This document shows positions 16,184 through 25,434 of a stretch of DNA of 45,084 nucleotides, piece by piece; positions within the stretch are counted from its first letter, which is position 1; each line of letters begins with the position of its first letter. The stretch spans positions 1 through 45,084 of the forward strand of contig JAKQPS010000074.1 of NCBI GenBank assembly GCA_029564595.1, read 5' to 3'. The stretch is from a bacterium. GTDB lineage: Bacteria > UBP15 > UBA6099. A model generated the notes under the pieces. The model ran no database searches. It was not told the DNA's origin and saw only the letters and a program-made list of their open reading frames with translations. The translations under genes were made by a program, and so were the position numbers.

Positions 16184-17101
16184 CTATTTCTCGAACAGCT
16201 TGAAAACATCCTTGTCTGATAGAATCGAAGCGGCGGCTTGTTTTCTGGCCTTGAGGACGTCTGGCAGACGGGCCAGAGCGCCGGCAAGCCCTTTTAGATA
16301 GTGAGAATCGCCTTTGATAGCGGCGCGCGCCGCCTGCGGCGCCGCCCACGCTATGAGCGACGCTGTCATCCGGGGATCATGTATGTTCTTCCAAGCGAAA
16401 GTGATGAGGTTTTTCTGAATCATAGAGAGAATTTCGTCTCTGGAGAAAAGCCTGTCGGCGGTGACGGCGCCGAAGTGGATCATCTCGGCGGCAGGCTCGA
16501 AAATGATTTTCCAGCCGCGCCGCATGGCGCGCCATGAGAGGTCCAAGTCTTCCTGATAAAACGGAGAGAACAGAGGGTCGATGCCGCCGAGGGCGAGGAA
16601 TTTCTCGCGGCTAACGACGGATTGTCCGCCCAGCGCGTGGAGAGTCAGCCCGCGCGCGCCGTCTTCTCCGGTGTCCACGTACCAAAACCTGCCCCGCTTG
16701 AACTCCGGGCGGCGGCGAGTGGCCTGAAGAGAGCCGTCCCGCCTGAAGACTTTCCCGGTGACCGCGAACGCGTCCGGGTCGTCAAAAGGCTCAAGCAGCG
16801 CCTCCAAGCATCCGGGGCGCAGAAGCATGTCGTTGTTCAGCAGAAAAAGATGTTCCCGTTCAGCAACTCTCGCGCCGTCGTTCAGGGCGAATATCGCTTT
16901 GTTTTCCGGCAGCCGGACGACCCGGCACTGAGGATAGTTTTCGGCGATGAATTCAGCCGTGCCGTCGCCGCTCGCGTTGTCCAGAATGATAATCTCGTCG
17001 TCCGCGCGCCTGTCCGTCGCGGCGTCCACTATGTTCGGCAGGCATTGTTCAAGTATGTCTCTGCCGTTGTATGTCGGTATCAGAATCGAACAGTTTCTCA
17101 T
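16184..17101 (-). CDS. Glycosyltransferase family 2
   Basis: The 305-residue protein starts with the GT2 signature CSILIPTYNGRDILEQCLPN and continues with the nucleotide-sugar region EIIILDNASGDGTAEF, LLNNDMLLRPGCLE (DxD-like) and ALGGIDPLFSPFYQEDLDLS (acidic catalytic region). It is the rhamnosyltransferase-like inverting GT-A type commonly used in O-antigen or capsule assembly. It lies upstream of the GT4 gene on the same strand, so the two are likely co-transcribed and act in one polysaccharide pathway. Confidence 0.88.
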   Translation of the reverse strand: MRNCSILIPTYNGRDILEQCLPNIVDAATDRRADDEIIILDNASGDGTAEFIAENYPQCRVVRLPENKAIFALNDGARVAEREHLFLLNNDMLLRPGCLEALLEPFDDPDAFAVTGKVFRRDGSLQATRRRPEFKRGRFWYVDTGEDGARGLTLHALGGQSVVSREKFLALGGIDPLFSPFYQEDLDLSWRAMRRGWKIIFEPAAEMIHFGAVTADRLFSRDEILSMIQKNLITFAWKNIHDPRMTASLIAWAAPQAARAAIKGDSHYLKGLAGALARLPDVLKARKQAAASILSDKDVFKLFEK

Positions 17102-17279
17102 AGTGATACGCAGAGCGTTTTATTCACCGGGAGGCTAAGCTGAACAACCCGCATCAGCGACGCCGCTTGAACGGGATTATTAGAGTCTCCGGGTGTTGCG
17201 CAAAACAAAAACAGCTTTGCCGACGCACAGATTTCGGCAATCCGATAACTAATTATACTATATCTCAGAGCCGAACGTT

Positions 17280-18338
17280 TTATAATGCCGGCGGAGAGAA
17301 TTCCGATTTCAGTTTATCGATGATGGACACATCCATCAAGCCCTCGTCCCGCATCCAGTCTACCGTTTCGATGACGCCGATGCGCACATCCGGGTACTCA
17401 AATTCGTAGCCGAGGTCTCGGATTTTGCGGTTGCTGATGTCAAGCGAGGTCGGGAAGAAGCGGAGCGGTTCTTTTTCTAGGAGCGGGCGTTTTTTGGTTA
17501 CGTGTTTAGCGAGAAGTTCGGAGATTGTGGCCGCGACAAGGCCCATTTTTGCCGACAGTTTGGGAGGCACGTAGAGAGGGATGGTGTTTTTATTCATCGC
17601 CGCGGCGATGTACCGGAAGAATTCGGCGATGGTGACGTCCGAGTTGTCCACAACGCCGTAAATCTGTCCGACCGCTTCGGGCTTAGTGGCGGCGAAGAGC
17701 GCGGCGCCGCCGATGTCTCGCGCGTGGATGGTTCCGAGTTTGTACTTGTCGAAATTCACGGGGATAGGAATAACCGGAAGCATGGCGAACGTGTCGAAGA
17801 ACTGCATGGCGCCGTACTTGGCGCGCGGGCCGTAAACGATTCCGGGGCGGATGATGGTGGTGGGCAGCCCTTCCTCGGCGCAGTATCTAAGAGCGATTTT
17901 ATCCTGTTTGTGTTTGGAGATGCTGTATTTGTCGATGGGCTTGACGGGGTAGTCCTCGCAGATGGGGAGAGTGTCGAACTGCTGGTTGCCGTACACGCCG
18001 CTTGTGCTCCAAGAAACGAAGCGTTTGATCCCCGCTTTTTTCGCGGCGGCGCACATGTTTTCCATGCCTGTGACGTTGACGGCGTTGAGCTGTTCCTCTG
18101 TGGCGGACCAGTCGAAGATGGCCGCCGGGTGAAGCACGATGTCTATGCCGTCCATGAGCGGCTCGACCTCGGCGAGGTTCGTGATGTCAGCCGGAACGAA
18201 CTCGCAGTCCGGCGGCAGCCACTGCCGGTTCGCCCCGGCTATGTCGGTGGCCCTGAACGGGATGCCCCGCTCGTAAAGCAGGTCGCAAGTGTGAGAGCCT
18301 GTGAAGCCGCAAGCTCCTGTGACAAGATATTTATCCAT
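17280..18338 (-). CDS. NAD-dependent epimerase/dehydratase (extended SDR)
   Basis: The 352-residue protein begins MDKYLVTGACGFTGSHTC, the extended-SDR Rossmann GxxGxxG motif. The catalytic Ser and YxxxK are in SWSTSGVYG and DKYSISKHKQDK, and NAD-pocket residues in IIRPGIVYGP follow. It probably acts on a sugar nucleotide or a steroid-like substrate; family members are diverse. The ATG at 18338 is preceded by GGGAGGAG, so the longer frame to 18380 is not preferred. It lies 178 bases upstream of the glycosyltransferase pair, same strand, with which it may cooperate. Confidence 0.85.
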   Translation of the reverse strand: MDKYLVTGACGFTGSHTCDLLYERGIPFRATDIAGANRQWLPPDCEFVPADITNLAEVEPLMDGIDIVLHPAAIFDWSATEEQLNAVNVTGMENMCAAAKKAGIKRFVSWSTSGVYGNQQFDTLPICEDYPVKPIDKYSISKHKQDKIALRYCAEEGLPTTIIRPGIVYGPRAKYGAMQFFDTFAMLPVIPIPVNFDKYKLGTIHARDIGGAALFAATKPEAVGQIYGVVDNSDVTIAEFFRYIAAAMNKNTIPLYVPPKLSAKMGLVAATISELLAKHVTKKRPLLEKEPLRFFPTSLDISNRKIRDLGYEFEYPDVRIGVIETVDWMRDEGLMDVSIIDKLKSEFSPPAL

Positions 18339-18526
18339 ATCGGTCTCCTCCCGCAAACCCATTTGTGAATTTTGTAACACACGCTCAGCATATCACACAT
18401 CAGCATCCCGCACAACAAGCCGCTTATTTCGGCGCGCTCTTTAATGTCGCAGTCAAAAGCTTATAATGATTGGCGACGCGGGGGCGCGTTCGCGCCGCTC
18501 CCCGGACACGACGAAAGCGGCTTCTT

Positions 18527-19387
18527 ATGGACGGCGTCAGCGGAAATGAATTGCTTTTCGACACCGAGATTGTGGTGTTCGACCTCGAAACGACGGGACT
18601 CAGCCAGAGGTTCGGAGACGAGATAGTGGAGATAGGCGCGGTGAAGGCGCGCGGCGCTCGCGTGGTCGGCGAGTTCCAGACGCTTGTCAACCCGCGCCGC
18701 CCGGTGTCGCCGGGCGCTTCGGCGGTGAACGGCATTACGGACGACATGCTATCCGGCGCCCCGCTCATAACCGAGGCTCTGCCCGCTTTTCTCGACTTCA
18801 TCGGCCAACTGCCGCTGGTGGCCCACAACGCCATGTTCGACATCGGGTTCGTCGCTTGGAAGATAGCCGAGCTGAATATGCCTAAAGCGCGCAACCCGGT
18901 GTTCGACACCGTGAGGATGGCGCGCGCGCTGCATCCCGGGCTTCCCGGCGGATACAGCCTCGCGTCGATGGTTTCCCATTTCGGTCTTGAGGCCGGGCAG
19001 ACACACCGCGCCTCCGGGGACACTATGGCCACTTGGCAACTGTTCCGCGCGCTGCTCGAGCCTGTCGCCGCCGCGCCGAACCCGCCTCTCACGCTGCGCC
19101 GCGCCCTTTCGCTTCAGGGCGGCTCCATGCAGTGGCCCCGCGTCGGCTTCGAGGACATCGTCTTCGCTCCGTCTTCAGCGGCTGAAAACATCCTCGCGCG
19201 CGCCATCGAAGGCAAATCCACCGTAGCCATCGCCTACAAATCTTCAGGCAACTTCCTCAGCGAACGGAACATCAAACCGATTAAGTTGTTCCGCTCATGC
19301 GGCAGAACATACGTCACCGCCGACTGCCTCCTGCGCAACGAACAACGCATCTTCCGCCTCGACCGCATAACTCATATAAAAGAATGA
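18527..19387 (+). CDS. DEDDh 3'-5' exonuclease fused to a WYL-like domain
   Basis: The 286-residue protein has a DnaQ-like exonuclease core: ExoI VVFDLETTGL (Asp and Glu), ExoII HNAMFDIGF and ExoIII HRASGDTMATW. This core covers about residues 1-185. The last 80 residues (ILARAIEGKSTVAIAYKSSG, then RNIKPIKLF, YVTADC and RIFRLDRI) match the pattern of a WYL ligand-binding domain, usually found in transcription regulators and CRISPR/defence-linked proteins. The ATG at 18527 is chosen; a TTG at 18470 would add 19 residues. It may trim DNA or RNA under control of a bound nucleic-acid or nucleotide ligand. A composite repeat follows 37 bases after the stop. Confidence 0.82.
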   Translation: MDGVSGNELLFDTEIVVFDLETTGLSQRFGDEIVEIGAVKARGARVVGEFQTLVNPRRPVSPGASAVNGITDDMLSGAPLITEALPAFLDFIGQLPLVAHNAMFDIGFVAWKIAELNMPKARNPVFDTVRMARALHPGLPGGYSLASMVSHFGLEAGQTHRASGDTMATWQLFRALLEPVAAAPNPPLTLRRALSLQGGSMQWPRVGFEDIVFAPSSAAENILARAIEGKSTVAIAYKSSGNFLSERNIKPIKLFRSCGRTYVTADCLLRNEQRIFRLDRITHIKE

Positions 19388-19424
19388 ATAAAAGAATGAA
19401 TAAAAGATGAATGGAAGGAATGTT

Positions 19425-19765
19425 AAGGGAAAACTTTTGAAAAAGTTTTCCCTTAAAATCCCTTTCAAAACTTCTCCTTGCGCGCGGCGAAGCGGGCGCG
19501 TTCGCGCCTTCTCTCCGCCGCGCTCATGTAAAAAGATATTGGGAAAGAGCTTTCAGTGGAATCTGTTTCTTAAAATGATTTCGGCAAGAAAAGAATCGTA
19601 GGGTCGACCCGTCGGGTCGCCCGGATAGGATGGCTCATTGGCATCTGTTTCTAAATGAATTTACATGGGGCGTCGGTGAGGAAGCGCGGCAGCGATTCAC
19701 TCCCGACGCCCAGTGAAACGTTTTGAAGAGATTCAAAGAGAAACTTTTTCAAAAGTTTCTCTTTG
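19425..19765 (+). repeat. Composite inverted-end repeat, copy B (complete, with nested REP)
   Basis: The left end is the hairpin AAGGGAAAACTTTTG/AAGTTTTCCCTT plus AAAATCCCTTTCAAAAC. A type-1 GC hairpin (GCGCGCGGCGAAGCGGGCGC...) and AAAAGATATTGGGAAAG follow. The right module has the CGTCGG/CCGACG stem and ends in GAAACGTTTTGAAGAG plus a hairpin AAAGAGAAACTTTTT/AAAAGTTTCTCTTT. The right end is nearly the reverse complement of the left end. A REP-like unit sits in the middle at 19598-19622. Confidence 0.85.
19598..19622 (+). repeat. REP-like palindrome
   Basis: GTAG head followed by GGTCGACCC GTC GGGTCGCCC, a near-perfect palindrome. It is nested between the left and right modules of composite repeat copy B. 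Confidence 0.65.
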
Positions 19766-19822
19766 TCTTTTCTATTCGCTTTTTTTGATGTTTACCAGCC
19801 GCAGGCGCAATCCAGCCACAGT

Positions 19823-20581
19823 TTATTCGGGATCGTCGAAGAGGGCGCGGGCGGCTTGTTCGAGACGCGCCGCTTCCGCCTTAAGCTCTTCATGCGGGGA
19901 GTCCATAGAAAGGCTTTTTTTGACTCGGAACGGTTTTCCGAAACGCACTTTTACCTCGACGGGGGTCCAGACGGGGAGCGCGGCGTAAACCTTTTTGTCC
20001 CGGATTGACACGGGGGAGAGCCACGGAAAAATCGCGTTCGCGCCGCGCGCCCACGCGGGAACTATGGGGACGCCGGTCTCTATGGCCAGCCGGATGACGC
20101 CTGTCTTGAAGGGGAATGTGGAATTGCCCTCAAAGAATGGGTGGATGACTCCCGCCGGGAAGATGCCTACGGTGCCGCCCGCGTTCAACACCTCCGCGGC
20201 CGCCGCCATAGCCTGTTTCACCTGTTCCGGGTCCGTGCTTTTTCCCCTGTTTGAAGCGATGGGGATGCAGCCTAGTTCCTTTAGGACGCCCCCTATGACG
20301 GGAGCCTTGAAAAGGTCGTCTTCGGCGACCCAGCGGACGGCGCGGCCTTGGCTTGCCGCTCCGACGGATATCAGCGCGGCGTCCAGAGGCCCGTTGTGGA
20401 TGCCCGCGACTATCACCCCGCCTTTTCCGAACTGGGGCAGTTTCTTGTGGTCTATGATTTTAACTCTGTGCATCCGGCGGATCGGAGGCGCGAGAACCTT
20501 CAGCAGCCGCCAGTAAAGATCAGGCGCGTCTTCCCGGTAGTACGGCGATTCCGCCGGCGTCGGCTCCGCTTTTATCTCCAT
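19823..20581 (-). CDS. PlsC-like acyltransferase with altered block III
   Basis: The 252-residue protein has the block I HX4D motif (HNGPLD near residue 62) and a typical acyltransferase layout, including VPIVPAWARGANAIFPW. Block III, normally FPEGT, reads FPAGV: the conserved glutamate is replaced by alanine. That change usually harms substrate binding, so the enzyme may use an unusual acceptor or have lost activity. The start at 20581 follows GGTGAGGG. It is separated from the upstream acyl-CoA dehydrogenase by a terminator, so it is probably transcribed on its own or by read-through. Confidence 0.83.
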   Translation of the reverse strand: MEIKAEPTPAESPYYREDAPDLYWRLLKVLAPPIRRMHRVKIIDHKKLPQFGKGGVIVAGIHNGPLDAALISVGAASQGRAVRWVAEDDLFKAPVIGGVLKELGCIPIASNRGKSTDPEQVKQAMAAAAEVLNAGGTVGIFPAGVIHPFFEGNSTFPFKTGVIRLAIETGVPIVPAWARGANAIFPWLSPVSIRDKKVYAALPVWTPVEVKVRFGKPFRVKKSLSMDSPHEELKAEAARLEQAARALFDDPE

Positions 20582-20658
20582 AGCGTTTCCCTCACCCTGT
20601 AAAGCTTCTATTAGATATATTCGAAAATATTATACCACAAAAGAGCCTGTTGAAACGA

Positions 20659-20690
20659 AAAAGCCCCCGGCTGAGAGGCCGGGGGCTTTT
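20659..20690 (-). terminator. Strong terminator (bidirectional shape)
   Basis: AAAAGCCCCCGGC (20659-20671) pairs perfectly with GCCGGGGGCTTTT (20678-20690) around a 6-base loop. On the minus strand this ends the acyl-CoA dehydrogenase transcript with a T-run. The mirror layout could also stop transcription coming the other way. Confidence 0.9.
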
Positions 20691-20743
20691 GATTGCTTGA
20701 TGTTTGCCGTCCGCGTCTGAAGCGCGGCGGCTGGAAAACCGGA

Positions 20744-22627
20744 TTACACGAGTTGTTCGAACACGTCGGCCATGGGGCTGATGTCCATATTCATGATGCC
20801 GGCTTCGCGCCAGTAAACGCGCGGGAGCAGGTTCTTCACGAAGAACTCGGCGGTCTTCGTCTTGGAGAAGTAGAACTTCGCTTCGGAGTTGTCGGCGATG
20901 ATGGCGGCCTGAGCCTTTTCATCGGCGGCGCCCTTTTCGGCGAAGATGGCTTTCAGTTTGGCGTCCGCGACGGCGGCCTGTTCGGTGAGGAACACGGCGA
21001 GGATGACGTCGCCGAACATTTCAAGCAGTCCGCAGGCGTTGATGAGCGGAACGAATGCCTTCATGCTCTTTTCGCGTCCGAGGGACATGAACTTCATGAT
21101 GACGCCGTCGAGTTTGGCTTTGGCGGCGCGGGTCAGGTCGGACAGCTCTTTGGTGGCTTCGTTCTTTGCGAGAGCGTCGAGGCGGTTGTTGAGTTCCATG
21201 ACGAAGCTCATCAGAACGGAGCCTTTCTTCATGGCCATCTTGCGGCCCAGAAGGTCGAGCGCCTGAATCCCGTTGGTTCCTTCGTAGATTGCGGTGATCT
21301 TCGAGTCGCGGCAGTTCTGTTCCGCGCCGTACTCGGTGCAGTAGCCGTATCCGCCGTGGGCTTGAATGGCCATCTGGGTCACTTCGAAGCCGTTGTCGGT
21401 GCAGTAGGCTTTGCATATCGGGGTGAACAGTTCAACCCAGCCGCCGCACTTTTCGCGCATCTTCTCGTCTTCGTGGTGATGGGCAATGTCGATGTATTTG
21501 GCTGTGGTGTAAAGGAGCGCCCTCATGCCTTCGGTGTAAGCCTTCATGGTCATGAGCATGCGGCGGACGTCCGGGTGGTTGATGATGGTGACTTTGGGGG
21601 CGTCCGGGTCCTTCATGTTGCGGATGTCGGAGCCTTGCACGCGCTCTTGGGCGAACTTGAGGGCGAGCTGGTAGGCGCCTTGCGCGAGGGCGTGGCCCTG
21701 CATGCCGACCATCAGCCGCTCTTCGTTCATCATCAGGAACATGTACTTGATGCCGCTGTAGATGTCGCCGATGAGTTCGCCTTCGCAGTCATTGTTGTCG
21801 CCGAAGTTCAGGGTGCAGGTGGGCGAGCCGTGGATGCCCATCTTGTGCTCGATGCCGCTGCACACCACGTCGTTGGAGCCGGTCACTTTTCCGCTCGCGT
21901 CGAACTTCATCTTGGGAACGATGAAGAGGCCGATGCCTCTGGTGCCCGAGGGGGCGCCGGGGGTGCGGGCCAGCACGAGGTGAATGATGTTCTCGGTCAT
22001 ATCGTGGTCGCCGAAGGTGATGAAGCTCTTCGTGCCGACGATTTTGTAGAAGCCGTCTTTCCCCTCGATGGGGGTGGCCATAGTCTTGGCGGCGCCCACG
22101 TCGGAACCGGCCTGCGGCTCAGTCAGACACATCGAGCCGCCCCATACGCCGGTGAGCATCTTTTCGAGGTATGTGGCTTTCTGGGCGTCCGAGCCGAACA
22201 CGTCGATGACGGCGGCGGCGGACTTGGAGAGGCCGGGCAGCATGGTGAACGAGGTGCAGGCTCCGGTGAAGATTTCGCCGGCGGCCGTGTTGATGATTTC
22301 GGGCGCGCCCATCCCGCCGTATTCCGGGTTCGCGGGCAGCGCTCCCCAGCCGTTCTGCACGTACAACTGGTACGCTTCCTTGAAGCAGTCCGGGGTGGTC
22401 ACTTCGCTTGTTTCTTTGTTGTACTTCGCGCCTTCCTGATCCGACGTTTCATTCATCGGAGCGACTTTCTCGATGGAAAGCTTTCTGGCCTGTTCGACCA
22501 TGTCCAACAGCATCTCAGGATCGAAACCTCTCTCCTGAAACACGGGCAGACTGCACAAATCGTTCAGGTCGAGATACTCGTTCAGGCAGAACCTGATGTC
22601 CCTGATGTCAACGCGGTAATCTGGCAT
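20744..22627 (-). CDS. Acyl-CoA dehydrogenase, DmdC/AidB-like long form
   Basis: The 627-residue flavoprotein oxidises an acyl-CoA at the alpha-beta bond. It has the extra N-terminal segment of the long form (YRVDIRDIRFCLNEYLDLND), the FAD/substrate region MCLTEPQAGSDVGAAKT, then QIHGGYG-like IQAHGGYGYCTEYGAEQNCR, and the catalytic glutamate in AIYEGTNGIQALDLLGRK. A C-terminal helical extension completes it. This architecture matches 3-methylmercaptopropionyl-CoA dehydrogenase (DmdC) and its many uncharacterised relatives, so the true substrate is uncertain. GGAGGAG precedes the ATG. A 702-codon antisense frame covers the same DNA but has no family features and is rejected. Confidence 0.93.
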   Translation of the reverse strand: MPDYRVDIRDIRFCLNEYLDLNDLCSLPVFQERGFDPEMLLDMVEQARKLSIEKVAPMNETSDQEGAKYNKETSEVTTPDCFKEAYQLYVQNGWGALPANPEYGGMGAPEIINTAAGEIFTGACTSFTMLPGLSKSAAAVIDVFGSDAQKATYLEKMLTGVWGGSMCLTEPQAGSDVGAAKTMATPIEGKDGFYKIVGTKSFITFGDHDMTENIIHLVLARTPGAPSGTRGIGLFIVPKMKFDASGKVTGSNDVVCSGIEHKMGIHGSPTCTLNFGDNNDCEGELIGDIYSGIKYMFLMMNEERLMVGMQGHALAQGAYQLALKFAQERVQGSDIRNMKDPDAPKVTIINHPDVRRMLMTMKAYTEGMRALLYTTAKYIDIAHHHEDEKMREKCGGWVELFTPICKAYCTDNGFEVTQMAIQAHGGYGYCTEYGAEQNCRDSKITAIYEGTNGIQALDLLGRKMAMKKGSVLMSFVMELNNRLDALAKNEATKELSDLTRAAKAKLDGVIMKFMSLGREKSMKAFVPLINACGLLEMFGDVILAVFLTEQAAVADAKLKAIFAEKGAADEKAQAAIIADNSEAKFYFSKTKTAEFFVKNLLPRVYWREAGIMNMDISPMADVFEQLV

Positions 22628-22845
22628 AACTCCTCCTCTTTATACTTGAAAGTATTTGATTTGAACTCCTTCTCCACGGTGGCCGGGAGGGCGGTCGGCG
22701 CGCGGCTTGTTGATTTTTTCACAAGCCTCGCTCTAAAAAAAACGCCTCCCCTTTCCCAGCGCACGTTAGACTATATTCATATTCGCGCGGCGTGTCAATG
22801 AAAATATCCTATTAATGCGGCCTTGCGGAGAGGCGCGCGCAGGGG

Positions 22846-23898
22846 TCAGAATCGGGCGTCCATCATCTCCGCCACGCCTATCGCGTTCTCCACTTTCATC
22901 CTCCGTCCTCCGACCGCTTCGATGTGCCCGTTGAACACTCCCGCCGGCTGGAAATAGTTTATTCCGGCCCCCGGTATGACGAACTTCTCATGCTTGTCGT
23001 GCAAGGGCGTGAAAACGACGTCCGCCCGCCCGCTTTCATCTGATATCCGCCACGGTTTCATGCGCCGTTTCGGGTCCATCTCGAACCTCGCCGCGCCCAA
23101 GAACGAAATCGCGTTTTGCGTCCACACACAGTTTTCGTTGTTCGCCGATTTGTTGTCGGCGGTTTCGTGGTCGCCGATGTTCAGCCCGGCGATGCCGCCT
23201 TCGGGGTCTCGGAAAGCGAACGTGGCCCACCGCCACACTGTGCGGCGCGGGAACACGGACTTGTGCTCGTCCATTATGGCTATGTCCCGCTCCGGGTCGA
23301 GTTCGATTTTCTGTCCGCCTATCCTTACGCGGCCTCCGGCGGGCATCGCCGCCTTGTGGGTGTATATGAAACATCCCTCGTCTCGCAACGGGAAACACGC
23401 CGTCAACGGTTGCGTCTCGGAAAAATCCTCCCGGACGCATATCTCCATCTCCGCCGAGGGCGTCCGCGCGTCTCCGTCTATGGCCACCGATATCTCGTGG
23501 ATTCCCTTGTCGAGCGCGCCTTTCGCCTCCACCTCGAACCCGCGCGCGCGGCATTCGCTGACGCCGCCGTATGCCGACCGTCCGAGACGCGCGGTGCGGC
23601 CGGGCGCGCTTTTCATCCACCTGAGCATCTTGCCCGTCTCAAGGTTCACCGCGTACACGTTCGCCGAGCCGAGATATTTCGCGTCCTGCAAAAAGACGGT
23701 GAACATCCAGCCGGGGGCCGTGATAACGAAACCGAGCCACTCCTTGAGGCGCGCCTCCCGGAGCGGGCGGAAAGCGAGAGGCCCGCTGGGCCGCGCGTCG
23801 CTCAGGTTCATCCGCCTTACGGGCGCGTCGAAAAAACCGAAGTTCATTTTTCCGCCGCTCACTATAGAAGCGGGCGCTTTCTCCAGTTTCCTGTCCAT
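22846..23898 (-). CDS. DUF2804 family protein
   Basis: The 350-residue protein matches the DUF2804 pattern: an N-terminal GFFDAPVRRMNLSDA, LKEWLGFVIT, a central DEHKSVFPRRTVWRWATFAF and GLNIGDHETADNKSANNEN. There is no signal peptide, so it is probably cytoplasmic. The fold is expected to be beta-rich and distantly like the AttH/CrtC lipocalins, one of which is encoded at 10105-11268. Function is unknown. The ATG at 23898 has GGAGGGAG about ten bases upstream; a TTG at 23907 is the alternative. It faces the FN3 lipoprotein gene across a short divergent promoter region. Confidence 0.82.
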   Translation of the reverse strand: MDRKLEKAPASIVSGGKMNFGFFDAPVRRMNLSDARPSGPLAFRPLREARLKEWLGFVITAPGWMFTVFLQDAKYLGSANVYAVNLETGKMLRWMKSAPGRTARLGRSAYGGVSECRARGFEVEAKGALDKGIHEISVAIDGDARTPSAEMEICVREDFSETQPLTACFPLRDEGCFIYTHKAAMPAGGRVRIGGQKIELDPERDIAIMDEHKSVFPRRTVWRWATFAFRDPEGGIAGLNIGDHETADNKSANNENCVWTQNAISFLGAARFEMDPKRRMKPWRISDESGRADVVFTPLHDKHEKFVIPGAGINYFQPAGVFNGHIEAVGGRRMKVENAIGVAEMMDARF

Positions 23899-24036
23899 CT
23901 CCGTCAACTCCCTCCGTCTCCGAAATCATAATCCGGCTCCGCCGCTCCGTCTCGAATTGCCGCAAATATTTTCATGCGGGAGCAATGCGGGTAGAATGAT
24001 AGAAGACAGAATATTAGAACTAGTTAGAGGAATAAA

Positions 24037-25434
24037 ATGACTGAAAAAAGAGCGGCAGGCGAACGAACGCGGCGGACATCGATCAAAAAACTCCGCGCGG
24101 CGTGTTTTACTCGGCTGCTGACAGTGTTGGTCGCGGCTGTCTTTGTTGCGGGATGCGGCGGCGGGACATCTACCACATACGCCGTCGCGACATCCGCGCC
24201 GCCCGCTGTCGCTATCAACGCCCCGGAAATACTTTCGTCGACATCCGCGAGGCTCAGTTGGTCTATGAGCGCGTCTCCCAAGTTCCACAGCTACAAGCTC
24301 CGCCGCTCCACGTCTCCCGGCGTCACAGAAAGCTCGACGCTTGTGGCGGCGATAAGCGGCGCGGCTCAGACATCCCGCGACATTTCGGGGCTTTCGAGCG
24401 CGGCGACATATTATTTCAAGGTGTATGTGTGCGACTCCGCCGGATTATGCTCAGGCAGCGCGGAGGTTTCGGTTAGAACAAGCGAGAGGCTGACAGCGCT
24501 GCAAACCGTAGACGCGAACGCGGAAGGGGCGTTTCAGAACGGCTGTTTCTGCCGCGTCTTCCATAGAAGCTCGACTAACCGGTTCGTCGTCACATTCAGT
24601 TCCGGGCTGGCGGAGGACCCGTACAACGCGTACAAGGAATACGGAGCGGGCTTCGGCGCGCCGGTCGCATCGGGAGCGTTCAGGACGGTCTTCGGAGGCG
24701 ACTACGCCGCGGCGATGGTGGCCGACTACTACTATTTGCTCACCGGCGGGCCCGGCGGCTGGCTCCTGATTAAATATGACCCCGCTTGGAACGAGGTCGC
24801 TTCCGTCAGCGTCCCCGTGGATTTGCCTGTGGAGAAAAACAACGACCAGATGCTCGCTTATGTAAACGGACTGCTGGTGGCAAGCTCGCTGCATCACGAC
24901 CCGGACGAACCATCGGATTTCGAAGGCACACACCACCGATTCTACACGACTAATCTTGTCTACCAAGGCAAACGAATACTCAAGGACGTCCGGCATGTGA
25001 ACGGATCGTCGATGCTGTTCGCCGACGGGGCATACCACCTCTTCTCGTCTGAATCATGGCATGGCCAACTGCTCTCGCTGAGCTACGATTCGAACTGGAA
25101 CTTTATCGGTTCGCGGGAGCTTACATCCGACGGCGGCAGATGGCCCCAAGGCGCGTTGCGCATCGGCGACATATATTACGTCGCTTACGTGACGGACGCA
25201 GCCAACCCGCCTGCCGGGATAAAACTTGCCGCGCTGGATTCGGACTGGAACCTGCTGGAGACAGTCCGAGTGTTCGACGACCCCGATTTTCTCACCGCGT
25301 CAGACAGGCCGTGGCTGTTTCATAAAGACGGCGTCCTTTACGTCTCCTATGACGTCGCCACATTCAGCGACCCCGGCAGAGTCGAAAACAGGGATTGGAC
25401 CTGCCACATCAAGTCGTACAGGATAAATTACTGA
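24037..25434 (+). CDS. Lipoprotein with FN3 domain and beta-propeller-like region
   Basis: The 465-residue protein has a basic N-terminus, a hydrophobic core and the lipobox FVAGC followed by GGG. Residues about 62-150 form a fibronectin type III domain (APEILSSTSARLSWSMSASP, SGLSSAATYYFKVYVCDSAG). The remaining 300 residues show repeated blades of the form YDPAWNEVASV, YDSNWNFIGSREL and LDSDWNLLETVRV, consistent with a beta-propeller. It is expected to be surface- or periplasm-exposed and involved in binding; no catalytic motif is visible. AGAGGAATAAA precedes the ATG. Confidence 0.83.
   Translation: MTEKRAAGERTRRTSIKKLRAACFTRLLTVLVAAVFVAGCGGGTSTTYAVATSAPPAVAINAPEILSSTSARLSWSMSASPKFHSYKLRRSTSPGVTESSTLVAAISGAAQTSRDISGLSSAATYYFKVYVCDSAGLCSGSAEVSVRTSERLTALQTVDANAEGAFQNGCFCRVFHRSSTNRFVVTFSSGLAEDPYNAYKEYGAGFGAPVASGAFRTVFGGDYAAAMVADYYYLLTGGPGGWLLIKYDPAWNEVASVSVPVDLPVEKNNDQMLAYVNGLLVASSLHHDPDEPSDFEGTHHRFYTTNLVYQGKRILKDVRHVNGSSMLFADGAYHLFSSESWHGQLLSLSYDSNWNFIGSRELTSDGGRWPQGALRIGDIYYVAYVTDAANPPAGIKLAALDSDWNLLETVRVFDDPDFLTASDRPWLFHKDGVLYVSYDVATFSDPGRVENRDWTCHIKSYRINY

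Larger units (their letters stand above)
19388..19822. other. Intergenic region filled by a composite repeat
   Basis: This gap between the exonuclease-WYL gene and the convergent acyltransferase gene consists almost entirely of repeat copy B with a REP-like unit inside. Small open frames here follow the repeat sequence and are not credible genes. Confidence 0.7.

Noticed and set aside
20693-22801. 702-codon antisense frame over the acyl-CoA dehydrogenase gene
   Set aside because: GC-rich codon use opens the opposite strand. Its His/Val/Gly-rich product matches no family, while the minus-strand protein has clear acyl-CoA dehydrogenase motifs and a ribosome site.
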